This document shows positions 45,185-53,295 of a stretch of 64,000 nt of DNA, piece by piece (position 1 is the first letter of the stretch; each line of letters starts with the position of its first letter). The notes below the pieces were generated by a model that was given only the letters and a program-made list of their open reading frames with translations, did not search any database and was not told the origin of the DNA. The stretch lies in assembly GCA_016721735.1 (NCBI GenBank), contig JADKHM010000004.1, forward strand, positions 186,001-250,000, written 5' to 3'. This DNA is from Flavobacterium sp. (GTDB lineage: Bacteria > Bacteroidota > Bacteroidia > Flavobacteriales > Flavobacteriaceae). Made by a program: the position numbers and the translations under genes.

Positions 45185-45721
45185 ATGAGACAACAACTTC
45201 AATATTTCAGGCAGGATCTTAGAAAATTGCTTGGTAAGCACAAAATTAGAATACTCCACATTTGGCTAAGTCGCGGTTTTTGGGGAATTTTCCTCTACCG
45301 CTTCGAACGAAGCTTGTTCTTGCTAATAGGCAAAAACTATAAAATCGTACGGGTATTATTCATTCCGTTTTACAACCTCATCGGTGCATATTCCAATATT
45401 GAGATCAATTATTACGCGGATATCAAGGGCGGATTGTTGGTTTTACATCCGTCTGTAGGTATCGTAATTTCCCGATTTTCAGTTATTGGTGAAAACCTAA
45501 CCCTAACTGGCGGGAACATCATTGGAGGAAACGCAGGTTGTACCTATGGCGATATTAATATTGGCGATAATTGCTCTTTAGGCGCTAACGCCGTAATAAT
45601 AGGGCCGATTACTTTAGGGAATGGAATTACAATCGGCGCATCGGCATGTGTTATTAAGGATTGCACTACAGACAATACTACACTGTTGGGTGTTCCAGCT
45701 GCCGCATATTCTAAATTGTAA
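45185..45721 (+). CDS. Serine acetyltransferase-like hexapeptide protein
   Basis: 178 aa. Residues 1-80 are a hydrophobic/basic helical part; residues 85-178 are a left-handed beta-helix of hexapeptide repeats (ITLGNGITIGASACVI) with the likely catalytic His in LHPSVGIVI. It is related to CysE and polysaccharide O-acetyltransferases and is shorter than true CysE, so it could acetylate serine or a sugar. Isolated gene with no cysteine or polysaccharide genes beside it. The ATG at 45185 is the first in frame. Confidence 0.75.
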   Translation: MRQQLQYFRQDLRKLLGKHKIRILHIWLSRGFWGIFLYRFERSLFLLIGKNYKIVRVLFIPFYNLIGAYSNIEINYYADIKGGLLVLHPSVGIVISRFSVIGENLTLTGGNIIGGNAGCTYGDINIGDNCSLGANAVIIGPITLGNGITIGASACVIKDCTTDNTTLLGVPAAAYSKL

Positions 45722-45759
45722 ATCTCAATTTGACCAACAAAATTCTAACAAACTTTCCC

Positions 45760-45767
45760 TACTTTTG
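45760..45767 (+). promoter_or_regulatory. Putative -7 element of the rlmD-like gene
   Basis: TACTTTTG matches TAnnTTTG only 4 bases upstream of the ATG at 45772, which would give a very short or leaderless transcript. A TTTG at 45729-45732 is 27 bases away, too far for a normal -33 element. Confidence 0.3.
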
Positions 45768-45771
45768 CGAC

Positions 45772-47187
45772 ATGGCAAAGAAAACCACAGACAAAATCAT
45801 ATTTGATCATATCAAAGTCTTGGATGCAGGCGCGAAAGGCGTTTCTGTAGCCAAAGCACCCGACGGAAAAGTTATTTTTATTCCGAATGTAGTTCCTGGA
45901 GACGTCGTTGATGTGCAAACTTTCAAAAAAAGAAAAGCGTATTACGAAGGCAAAGCTATTCGTTTTCATGAATTTTCCGAACACCGTATCGAGCCCATTT
46001 GCGAACATTTTGGTGTTTGCGGAGGTTGTAAATGGCAGAACATGAAGTATTCGCAACAGCTGTTTTACAAGCAAAATGAAGTCAAAAATCATTTGCAACG
46101 CATCGGAAAAGTCGAACTTCCGGAATTTGAATCGATTTTAGGTTCGGAAAAACAATTTTTCTATCGAAACAAAATGGAATTCGGATTCTCGAATGCGCGT
46201 TGGTTGACGGAAAAAGAAATTGAATCGACTGATGATTTAGGAAACCGAAATGCCTTAGGTTTTCACATTCCTAAAATGTGGGACAAGATTCTTGATATCA
46301 CCAAATGTCATTTGCAAGAAGATCCGTCGAATGCCATTCGAAATGAAATACGAGATTTTGCCAACGAAAATAATTTGTCGTTTTTCAATCCAAGAAATCA
46401 CGAAGGTTTGTTGCGTACGTTGATGATTCGTACAGCATCTACTGGCGAAATTATGGTTTTGATTCAATTTTTTGAAGAAGATAAAGCCAATCGCGAGCTG
46501 TTTTTGGATCACCTTTACAGTAAATTTCCTCAGATTACATCCTTGCAGTACGTCATTAATGGCAAACCCAACGATACTATTTACGATCAAAAGGTTCATC
46601 TTTATAAAGGTCGTGACTACATTCTAGAAGAAATGGAAGGTTTGCATTTTAGTATCAATGCCAAATCATTTTACCAAACCAATTCGGCGCAAGCGTATGA
46701 GTTGTATAAAATTACCCGCGATTTTGCAGGCTTAACAGGTAATGAAATTGTGTATGATTTGTACACCGGAACTGGAACCATTGCCCAATTCGTTTCCAAA
46801 AAAGCGAAGAAAGTAATTGGTGTAGAAAGTGTTCCTGAAGCCATTCTTGATGCCAAAGAAAATGCAAAACGCAACGAAATTGACAATTGTGAGTTTTTTG
46901 TGGGCGATATGAAAGTGGTATTCAATGAGTCCTTTATTGCGCAACATGGTCATCCAGATGTGATCATTACTGACCCTCCACGAGATGGTATGCACAAAGA
47001 TGTCATCGATCAAATATTGAAAATTGCACCGAAGAAAATCGTTTATGTAAGCTGCAACTCGGCAACCCAAGCCCGCGATTTGGCTTTGATGGACGAAAAA
47101 TATCAGGTAACCCGAGTTCGTCCAGTTGATATGTTTCCGCAAACGCATCATGTTGAAAATGTTGTACTTTTGGAGCGCAGGAATTAG
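45772..47187 (+). CDS. rlmD: 23S rRNA (uracil-C5)-methyltransferase, RlmD family
   Basis: 471 aa SAM-dependent RNA methyltransferase. An N-terminal TRAM domain (residues 8-65) is followed by a 4Fe-4S site in CEHFGVCGGCKWQNM (near 80-94) and the methyltransferase domain with LYTGTGTIAQF and the catalytic Cys in YVSCNSATQARDL (near 423). It methylates a uracil in 23S rRNA (1939 in E. coli). The upstream in-frame ATG at 45730 would add 14 residues unsupported by family; ATG at 45772 is chosen. The name rlmD against the related rlmCD/rumB members rests on the TRAM and Fe-S motifs. Confidence 0.9.
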   Translation: MAKKTTDKIIFDHIKVLDAGAKGVSVAKAPDGKVIFIPNVVPGDVVDVQTFKKRKAYYEGKAIRFHEFSEHRIEPICEHFGVCGGCKWQNMKYSQQLFYKQNEVKNHLQRIGKVELPEFESILGSEKQFFYRNKMEFGFSNARWLTEKEIESTDDLGNRNALGFHIPKMWDKILDITKCHLQEDPSNAIRNEIRDFANENNLSFFNPRNHEGLLRTLMIRTASTGEIMVLIQFFEEDKANRELFLDHLYSKFPQITSLQYVINGKPNDTIYDQKVHLYKGRDYILEEMEGLHFSINAKSFYQTNSAQAYELYKITRDFAGLTGNEIVYDLYTGTGTIAQFVSKKAKKVIGVESVPEAILDAKENAKRNEIDNCEFFVGDMKVVFNESFIAQHGHPDVIITDPPRDGMHKDVIDQILKIAPKKIVYVSCNSATQARDLALMDEKYQVTRVRPVDMFPQTHHVENVVLLERRN

Positions 47188-47223
47188 AATAGAAAGAGAC
47201 AAGAATCAAGAATCAAGAGATTT

Positions 47224-47730
47224 ATGAAGAAAATAAGTATACTCGTCCTTTTGGTTACAGCCATTTTTTCTGGTTGTGAAAAAGATGATATCTGCGCCGA
47301 AACTACGCCAACTACACCGCGACTGATTATTGATTTTTATGATTTTACCAATCCAACACTCACCAAAAACGTGACTAACTTGGGCGTTATTGGAGAAGGT
47401 TTGGATACGGTAATCTTATTCAATGGGGTGAGTAAAGTTCAAATTCCACTTGATTTAACTAAAGACATTTCCAATTACCAATTCATTTTGAACTACGGAA
47501 ATAGCAACGCTGCTTTCATCAACACCGATATTTTACAATTCGACTATACGAGAAATAATGTCTTTGTTTCTCGAGCTTGCGGCTATAAAACACTTTTTAC
47601 CTTAAGTGAAACAAGTCCGTTTACACAAACAGACGCCACAACTCCCGACGGTTTGTGGATGAAAAATATTACTGTACTACAATCTAATATTAACAATGAA
47701 GATGAAACACACCTTAGCATTTCTTTTTAG
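47224..47730 (+). CDS. DUF6452 family lipoprotein
   Basis: 168 aa with lipoprotein signal and lipobox IFSGC (mature Cys18, followed by EKDDICAE). The remaining part is all-beta with RLIIDFYDFTNP, GLDTVILFNGV and VFVSRACGYKTLF, the pattern of the flavobacterial DUF6452 family. Its last codons overlap the next gene by 35 bases, showing that the two DUF genes form one unit, and pairs of DUF6452/DUF6048 are common in the order as far as I recall. It probably has a role in the periplasm or outer membrane; the role is unknown. Confidence 0.8.
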   Translation: MKKISILVLLVTAIFSGCEKDDICAETTPTTPRLIIDFYDFTNPTLTKNVTNLGVIGEGLDTVILFNGVSKVQIPLDLTKDISNYQFILNYGNSNAAFINTDILQFDYTRNNVFVSRACGYKTLFTLSETSPFTQTDATTPDGLWMKNITVLQSNINNEDETHLSISF

Positions 47731-48439
47731 TCTGATCGCGGTGTGTTGCGCTTTAGACACGAAGGCACAGGACAAAAAACCGGATAGTATACCCGCAAAA
47801 ACGTATCGTTATGGCGTTCGAGTGGGCGTCGACGTATCAAAGATTGCCCGCGCCTTTTACGAAAAAGATTATAAAGGTTTGGAATTGGTGGGCGATTATC
47901 GTTTGACAAAAAAATATTATATCGCTGGCGAGTTGGGAAATGAAGAAAAAACAGTCAATGACGAGCTACTTAATTTTACCACCAAAGGAACTTTTTTCAA
48001 AGTTGGTTTTGATTATAACTTATATGAGAACTGGCTTGACATGGAGAATATGGTCTATATCGGGGCGCGTTATGGTGTGAGTTCGTTTAGCCAAACGTTG
48101 AATTCCTACAAGGTCTATGATCGTTATCCCTATTTTGGATATCCACAAAATATCGAGTCTGGAGAAAAATTCACCGGATTATCAGCACAATGGGTCGAAA
48201 TATTATTGGGAGTCAAGGCCAAAGTCATCAATAATTTTTATGTTGGTTTTAGTCTAAGGGTAAATAAATTGTTTACCAACAAACGACCGGATAACTTTGA
48301 TAATCTTTTTATTCCAGGATTCAATCGGACTTATGATGGTACGTTTGGAGCAGGATTCAATTACACGGTTTCGTATTTTATTCCGATTTATAAAAAGAAA
48401 GCGGTTGCTCCGGCGGCTCCGGCTAAGAAGAAAAAATAA
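47696..48439 (+). CDS. DUF6048 family outer-membrane-type protein
   Basis: 247 aa. Signal peptide (residues 1-24) and a series of amphipathic beta strands (YRYGVRVGVDVSKIARAF, YYIAGELGNEEKTV, WVEILLGVKAKVINNFYVGFSLRV), typical of an 8-12 stranded outer-membrane barrel. The C-terminus is Ala/Lys-rich. An ATG at 47702 is an alternative start with the same signal peptide. It overlaps the DUF6452 gene by 35 bases and is likely produced with it. Its stop falls at the edge of an AATTACGAATT repeat. Confidence 0.8.
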   Translation: MKMKHTLAFLFSLIAVCCALDTKAQDKKPDSIPAKTYRYGVRVGVDVSKIARAFYEKDYKGLELVGDYRLTKKYYIAGELGNEEKTVNDELLNFTTKGTFFKVGFDYNLYENWLDMENMVYIGARYGVSSFSQTLNSYKVYDRYPYFGYPQNIESGEKFTGLSAQWVEILLGVKAKVINNFYVGFSLRVNKLFTNKRPDNFDNLFIPGFNRTYDGTFGAGFNYTVSYFIPIYKKKAVAPAAPAKKKK

Positions 48440-48468
48440 TTACGAATTACGAATTGAAAATTACGAAT
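48439..48468. repeat. Left inverted AATTACGAATT repeat beside the four-helix gene
   Basis: AATTACGAATT units between the stop of the DUF6048 gene and the stop of the four-helix-bundle gene. The complement of this unit lies at 48826-48857. Confidence 0.75.
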
Positions 48469-48825
48469 CTAGTTGCTTTTATTCCGCAATGTCTTTTGTA
48501 TGGAACCTATGATTTTTAATAGCTCATCAACATCAAATAATAAACTTTCACTTTCTTCTTTACTTATAAATTCTGTGTCGGTTAATAATCTTACCCAATA
48601 ATGAGTTTCTCTAGCTTCTTTGTAAGCAATTGTAAGCTTTGCAAAGAAATCTTTTTCTGATTGTCCGCCAATTGCTTCTTCCACATTCGCTCCAATTGAG
48701 GTTCCAGAACGAAGCAATTGCTTACTCAAAACATATTCTTTTTTATTCTCACACAAATGCTTATAAATTGTTACAATTTTTACAGCAAAAGCATAACTCT
48801 TAACCTGAATAACATTCTCCTTCAT
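48469..48825 (-). CDS. Four-helix bundle protein (S23/IVS-type)
   Basis: 118 aa. Four predicted helices with SKQLLRSGTSIGANVEEA (near residue 37) and KLTIAYKEARETHYWVRLL (near 66), hallmarks of the family encoded in 23S rRNA intervening sequences and related to Avd of diversity-generating retroelements. Members act as pentameric basic bundles; their role outside these settings is unknown. The gene fills exactly the space between two inverted AATTACGAATT repeats and interrupts an otherwise plus-strand/minus-strand junction, which suggests mobility. Confidence 0.88.
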   Translation of the reverse strand: MKENVIQVKSYAFAVKIVTIYKHLCENKKEYVLSKQLLRSGTSIGANVEEAIGGQSEKDFFAKLTIAYKEARETHYWVRLLTDTEFISKEESESLLFDVDELLKIIGSIQKTLRNKSN

Positions 48826-48857
48826 AATTCTAATTCGTAATTAACAATTCGTAATTA
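48826..48857. repeat. Right inverted AATTACGAATT repeat beside the four-helix gene
   Basis: AATTCTAATTCGTAATTAAC and AATTCGTAATT start directly after the ATG end of the four-helix gene and include the stop codon of the next gene (48855). It is the reverse complement of the left repeat with a few changes. Confidence 0.75.
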
Positions 48858-49091
48858 TTTAATCACTTTCACGCCTTTCATAAAAATCCATTTCATAAAC
48901 AACTTCTCCCCGTCTTTGGTTTTGACGGCTTGAAATTGTGGTGATAATAAAGTTCCAACCACAAAAGCAGTCAACGGAATCCATATTCCAGTTAAGTTGG
49001 TATATTTTCCAATCAGAAATCGAAAACCAATAAATAGGATTCCAAAACACAATAATTGGAAAAGAAAAGATCTCAGTTGCAATTTTGTCAT
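48855..49091 (-). CDS. Hypothetical small membrane protein
   Basis: 78 aa, two hydrophobic helices (near residues 10-27 and 34-50) and a Lys-rich tail FMKGVKVIK. I recognise no family. The stop falls inside the right repeat of the four-helix gene; the start follows an AATTAATAATT spacer that also includes the end of the THUMP methyltransferase gene. The gap to that gene is 16 bases, so cotranscription is probable. Confidence 0.65.
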   Translation of the reverse strand: MTKLQLRSFLFQLLCFGILFIGFRFLIGKYTNLTGIWIPLTAFVVGTLLSPQFQAVKTKDGEKLFMKWIFMKGVKVIK

Positions 49092-49107
49092 AATTATTAA
49101 TTACTAA

Positions 49108-50277
49108 TTATTCATTATCAATTGAATTAAACTTCGCTCGCTTGCTACCTTCATACATTTCGTATTTCACCAAACGTGCTTCTAAACTTCCGTTAAATAA
49201 TTTGATTTTACGAGAAGGTTTCAAACCTACAAATTTCAATGCTTCAAGATTCGCAGTAATAAACCAGGCGTTGGTTCCCGGGTAATTTTGCTTCAATGTA
49301 TCGCCAATTTCACGGTAAAAACGTTCCATTTCAATATCTAAACGTTCGCCGTATGGTGGATTAAAAACCATATGCAGCGGGCCTTTACTTTCTTTTTCTG
49401 TATCAAAAAAGTTCTTCTCTTGGATTGTGATGTATTCTTCTAAGTTCGCATTTTTGATATTGTCTTTCGCTTTCAAAACCGCACTTGGCGCTTTGTCGTA
49501 ACCTTTGATGGTGTAATGAAATTCGCGGACTTTCTTTAACAACGAATCCATAATTTGATCAAACAAATCGTTGTCCCAATCGTTCCACTTTTCGAATGCA
49601 AATTCTTTTCGGTTGATGTTGGCTGGAATATTACACGCAATCATCGCCGCTTCCGCCAAAATAGTTCCACTACCGCACATCGGATCTAAAAAATCGCCTT
49701 GCCCTTCCCAACCAGAAAGCAAAATCATTCCTGCTGCTAAGACTTCATTAATCGGTGCAATATTCGTGGCCGTTTTGTAACCGCGTTGGTGCAAAGAAAC
49801 ACCTGAAGTATCCAAAGCCACCGAAACCTGATCTTTATCGATGTGAATATTAATGCGTAAATCTGGATAATCTTTGTCGACACTTGGGCGTTGTCCAGTT
49901 TTATTTCTGAATTGATCAACAATCGCGTCCTTGCATTTTTGAGCCACAAACTGCGAATGTTTGAAATAATCTGAATGCACCGTCGTATCTATCACAAATG
50001 TCTGATTCGAATTTATATACTCCGACCATTTGATACCAGAAATCCCTTTATACAAAGCAACATCAGTGTTCGCGCGGAAATAATAAATGGGTTTTAATAT
50101 CTTCAAAGCCGTACGTAAAGACAAATTGGCCTTATACATAAAACCTTTGTCGCCTTTAAAACTCACCATGCGAACGCCTTCCTCGACGTCTTGTGCACCT
50201 AACATTCTCAGTTCTTTAGCGAGTATTTCTTCAAAACCAAAAAAGGTTTTGGCAATCATTTTAAAATTATTTTCCAT
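49108..50277 (-). CDS. THUMP-domain rRNA N2-guanine methyltransferase (RlmL-like)
   Basis: 389 aa from the ATG at 50277 (MENNFKMIAKTFFG). The N-terminal 160 residues contain a ferredoxin-like part and THUMP domain that bind RNA; the catalytic domain has LDPMCGSGTILAEAAM (SAM, near residue 205) and VFNPPYGERLD (near 300), the N/D-P-P-Y motif of exocyclic amino methylation. It corresponds to the first half of E. coli RlmL and should make m2G in 23S rRNA. The C-terminal residues SIDNE come from an AATTGATAATT-type spacer that runs over the stop. Confidence 0.88.
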   Translation of the reverse strand: MENNFKMIAKTFFGFEEILAKELRMLGAQDVEEGVRMVSFKGDKGFMYKANLSLRTALKILKPIYYFRANTDVALYKGISGIKWSEYINSNQTFVIDTTVHSDYFKHSQFVAQKCKDAIVDQFRNKTGQRPSVDKDYPDLRINIHIDKDQVSVALDTSGVSLHQRGYKTATNIAPINEVLAAGMILLSGWEGQGDFLDPMCGSGTILAEAAMIACNIPANINRKEFAFEKWNDWDNDLFDQIMDSLLKKVREFHYTIKGYDKAPSAVLKAKDNIKNANLEEYITIQEKNFFDTEKESKGPLHMVFNPPYGERLDIEMERFYREIGDTLKQNYPGTNAWFITANLEALKFVGLKPSRKIKLFNGSLEARLVKYEMYEGSKRAKFNSIDNE

Positions 50278-50346
50278 TGCAAAATCAAGTATTCGGTGCA
50301 AAAATACACTAAATTTGCCCGTTCAGAATTCAATGCAATAGAATAA

Positions 50347-51090
50347 ATGTCAAATTCTCAAAATCCAACGTCGGAAAACTGGTTCGCCTCTTGGTTTGAT
50401 TCGCCGTATTATCACATTTTATATAAAGAACGCAATTACCGTGAAGCACAAATCTTTATGGATAATCTCACCCAATATCTCAATTTGCCTGAACACGCGA
50501 AGGTATTGGATTTAGCCTGCGGAAAAGGACGTCATGCCATCTATCTCAATCAATTGGGTTTTGATGTTGTGGGCGTTGATCTCTCCGAAAACAGTATTGC
50601 CATTGCTAACAAAAACGCCAACGCCACTTTGCATTTTCAAGTGCATGACATGCGACATTCTTTCGAGGAAAAATTTGACGCAATTTTCAACTTATTCACC
50701 AGCTTCGGCTATTTTGAAAACGACGCCGACCATCTCAAAACACTGGTTGCGATTAAAGAAAGTCTGACTGAATATGGCTTTGGCGTAATCGATTTTATGA
50801 ACGTCAATAACGTCGTAGCCAATTTAGTTCCCGAAGAAACCAAGACGGTAGACAACATCGATTTTCACATCAAGCGCTATCATATTGACGGCTATATTTA
50901 TAAGGAAATCGACTTTGAAGATGACGGTCAACAATTTCATTTTACCGAAAAAGTGCGCGCTTTTACGCTGCAAGATTTTCAAGAATTGATGACCGAAGCG
51001 GGCATTTATCTTTTAGACATTTTCGGCGATTATAAACTCAAGAAATTCCACAAAACCGATAGCGAACGTCTCATCATGATATTCAAATAA
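50347..51090 (+). CDS. Class I SAM-dependent methyltransferase
   Basis: 247 aa. SAM-binding motif VLDLACGKGRHAIYL near residue 58, DVVGVDLSENSI, and DAIFNLFTSFGYF in the motif-IV area. There is no substrate domain, so it acts on a small molecule or a lipid that cannot be inferred. Its last base overlaps the first base of the broken ZIP gene (TAATG), so the pair probably formed one transcript. Divergent from the THUMP methyltransferase. Confidence 0.82.
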   Translation: MSNSQNPTSENWFASWFDSPYYHILYKERNYREAQIFMDNLTQYLNLPEHAKVLDLACGKGRHAIYLNQLGFDVVGVDLSENSIAIANKNANATLHFQVHDMRHSFEEKFDAIFNLFTSFGYFENDADHLKTLVAIKESLTEYGFGVIDFMNVNNVVANLVPEETKTVDNIDFHIKRYHIDGYIYKEIDFEDDGQQFHFTEKVRAFTLQDFQELMTEAGIYLLDIFGDYKLKKFHKTDSERLIMIFK

Positions 51091-51759
51091 TGAACTATCT
51101 TTTGCCCTTTTTATCAGTACTCATGGGTTACGGCGTGGCTTTGTTTCTCCAACCCAAAAACAAAAAAAACCTCAAATTGCTGTTGGCATTTTAGTGGGTC
51201 ATTTTTGTTGTCGCTCACCGTGGTTCATTTGTTGCCGGAAATTTACCAGAAACATTCTCACAACATTGGCATTTACATTATGATCGGCATTTTGTTCCAG
51301 ATTATCTTAGAATTTTTCTCTAAAGGCGCAGAACACGGCCATGTACATGGACACGAAACGATGGTTCAAATTCCGTGGTTGTTGTTCATCAGTTTGTGTA
51401 TTCACGCTTTCCTAGAAGGTCTACCCGTAAATCGCCACCACAACTTAGCATGGGGAATCAGCATTCACCACTTACCCATAGCGGTGATTCTGACGACCTT
51501 TTTTATCAAAAGTCAACTCAACAAAACGGCGATTTTTTTCTTTATGCTCACCTTCGCCATCATGACGCCACTCGGGACTTTGGTTGCGAACAAAGTGGGT
51601 TTTCTAACGGAATATTACACCGAAATCACGGCGATTGTTATCGGAATCCTCTTCCATATTTCATCGACAATTATTTTCGAAAGCAGTGAAGGTCACAAAT
51701 TTAACATTGCTAAAGTCTCGATGATTGTTTTGGGGATTTTGTTGGCGTATTTTATATGA
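51090..51759 (+). pseudogene. ZIP family metal transporter, frameshifted
   Basis: An ATG at 51090 opens a frame that ends at a TAG after residue 34 (MGYGVALFLQPKN and on). The continuation in another frame (from 51194 to 51759) has about 190 residues with transmembrane helices, GHVHGHETM, the ZIP metal motif HAFLEGLPV near its middle and HHLPIAVIL. Removing one T from the T4 run at 51189-51192 gives a continuous protein of about 222 residues reading LLLAFSGSFLLSLTVVHLLP, as ZIP proteins do. An insertion of one base or a sequencing error is the likely cause. An intact copy would import zinc or another divalent metal. Confidence 0.82.
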
Positions 51760-51763
51760 TTTT

Positions 51764-51865
51764 GGGCGTGACCGGCCGGCAAAAAACTACCGTTAACATC
51801 TGTCTCTAAGAAGGGCCCAAACACAGGAGCCGGGGCGACGCGGTACTTGCTTCTATCCCTCACGC
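51764..51865. repeat. Diverged GC-rich repeat with GCGTGA/TCACGC ends
   Basis: Starts GGGCGTGACCGGCC and ends CTTCTATCCCTCACGC; the ends are inverted. On the minus strand its core GGGATAGAAGC and AACGGTAG portions look like distant versions of the arms of the structured upstream element (GATAGCAGCGG and TAGCGGATAGC). It lies between the ZIP pseudogene and murQ and is more GC-rich than its surroundings. Confidence 0.5.
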
Positions 51866-51904
51866 AACCTTGTAGTGCATTTCAAATCCATTTAATACCA
51901 AAAA

Positions 51905-51931
51905 TCTTTGCGCCTCTGCGTCTTTGCGAGC
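51905..51931 (+). repeat. Single CTTTGCG repeat arm
   Basis: CTTTGCGCCTCTGCGTCTTT then GCGAG, the same arm as at 31809 but without a partner nearby; it lies 42 bases before the murQ start. Confidence 0.65.
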
Positions 51932-51972
51932 AAAAAACACTATTTTTGAAACAACTTACAACTCACAACCCA

Positions 51973-52788
51973 ATGTCCTTCATCAAAACCACAGAACAAT
52001 CTTCCAAATACGAAGCCCTCGAGAAAATGTCGGTAGCTGACTTGCTCACCAACATCAACCAAGAAGATCAAACCGTGCCTTTAGCAGTGGCCAAAGTACT
52101 GCCGCAAATAGAAAAATTGGTGCAAGAAATCGTTTCCAAAATGAAACTCGGTGGCCGTTTGTTTTATATCGGAGCAGGTACTTCAGGTCGACTCGGCATT
52201 GTTGATGCATCCGAATGTCCACCGACTTTTGGCGTGCCTTTCGATCTCGTCAACGGGATTATAGCCGGCGGTGACAAAGCCATCCGTCGCGCCGTAGAAA
52301 ATGCAGAAGACAATACCACACAAGCTTGGCTCGATTTACAAGAGCATCACATCAATAACAACGATGTGGTCATCGGCATTGCAGCGTCAGGAACTACACC
52401 ATACGTCATTAGCGGATTGGAAAAATGCAACGAAAATAACATCGTAACAGGTTGCATCACTTGCAATCTAGGAAGTCCATTGTCACAAACCGCGCAATTC
52501 CCAATTGAAGTAGTCGTTGGTCCCGAATTCGTCACAGGAAGTTCCCGAATGAAAGCAGGAACCGCACAAAAACTCGTTCTCAATATGATATCGACTGCCA
52601 CGATGATTCAACTTGGGAAAGTCAAAGGAAACAAAATGGTCGACATGCAACTCAGCAACGACAAACTCGTTGATCGCGGTGTTAAAATGATTATCGGCGA
52701 AATTGGCGTTTCGTACGAAGAAGGCGCCGCTCTATTGCAGCAACACGGCAGCGTTCGAAAAGCTGTAGATGCTTATAATTCACATTAA
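51973..52788 (+). CDS. murQ: N-acetylmuramic acid 6-phosphate etherase
   Basis: 271 aa from the ATG at 51973 (MSFIKTTEQSS). Cleaves the lactyl ether of MurNAc-6-phosphate in recycling of the cell wall. A SIS domain carries FYIGAGTSGRLGIVDASECPPTF with the catalytic Glu; GIAASGTTPYV and TGSSRMKAGTAQK follow, and the C-terminal UBA-like helical piece is short. An extended frame to 51847 covers the repeats and is rejected. No kinase or PTS partner (AnmK, MurP) is in the window. The next small gene starts 1 base after the stop. Confidence 0.95.
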   Translation: MSFIKTTEQSSKYEALEKMSVADLLTNINQEDQTVPLAVAKVLPQIEKLVQEIVSKMKLGGRLFYIGAGTSGRLGIVDASECPPTFGVPFDLVNGIIAGGDKAIRRAVENAEDNTTQAWLDLQEHHINNNDVVIGIAASGTTPYVISGLEKCNENNIVTGCITCNLGSPLSQTAQFPIEVVVGPEFVTGSSRMKAGTAQKLVLNMISTATMIQLGKVKGNKMVDMQLSNDKLVDRGVKMIIGEIGVSYEEGAALLQQHGSVRKAVDAYNSH

Positions 52789-52789
52789 A

Positions 52790-53089
52790 ATGTACTTATT
52801 CTACGTGATCGTTGCAATGATTCCGATTCTAGGATTTATCAGCGGATTTCTTTTGCGAAAATGGATCAGATTTAAACAATACGTTCTAGTTAACACGATT
52901 GTCCTGATTCTTTACAGTTTCATAATTCTATTTTCAGGCATTCGCTTTTTCGAGCAAGATCCGTGGGAACTAAAAAAAATATTTTTATTCCTGTACCTAA
53001 TCGCTTTTCATGCAGTAGGAAGTTTTATTTTTGCATTGACTTATCACTATAAATTAGCCAAAAGATGGGAATCGACAGAACACAATTAA
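52790..53089 (+). CDS. Hypothetical three-helix membrane protein
   Basis: 99 aa with helices near residues 4-25, 33-54 and 66-88. I recognise no family name. It follows murQ by 1 base and overlaps the next gene by 25 bases, so it lies inside an operon that runs from murQ to the pentapeptide gene. ATG at 52790 is chosen because the upstream in-frame start at 52769 would lie within murQ and adds only seven residues. Confidence 0.65.
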   Translation: MYLFYVIVAMIPILGFISGFLLRKWIRFKQYVLVNTIVLILYSFIILFSGIRFFEQDPWELKKIFLFLYLIAFHAVGSFIFALTYHYKLAKRWESTEHN

Positions 53090-53295
53090 ACAAAGGCATC
53101 GGCAAATTGGCTTGGGCGTTACCGTTGTTACTTACAGGACCAGCGCTTTTATACAACGCTTTTATCAACAAAGGAAATAACTGGCATTATTTGGTACTAG
53201 CAATTGGAATAGCGATTTGTTTGGGCGGCGTATATTTGATGTTTATGGGCATCAAAACCATCGTAGATTGTTTGTTTGATAGCAACGACGACTAA
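53065..53295 (+). CDS. DUF6095 family membrane protein
   Basis: 76 aa, two transmembrane helices: one near residues 12-31 (LAWALPLLLTGPALLYNAFI) and one near 40-60 (VLAIGIAICLGGVYLMF), then an acidic tail. GPALLYNAF and GIKTIVDCLF match the flavobacterial DUF6095 pattern. The role is unknown. It overlaps genes on both sides (25 bases and 1 base), so translation is coupled. Confidence 0.72.
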   Translation: MGIDRTQLNKGIGKLAWALPLLLTGPALLYNAFINKGNNWHYLVLAIGIAICLGGVYLMFMGIKTIVDCLFDSNDD

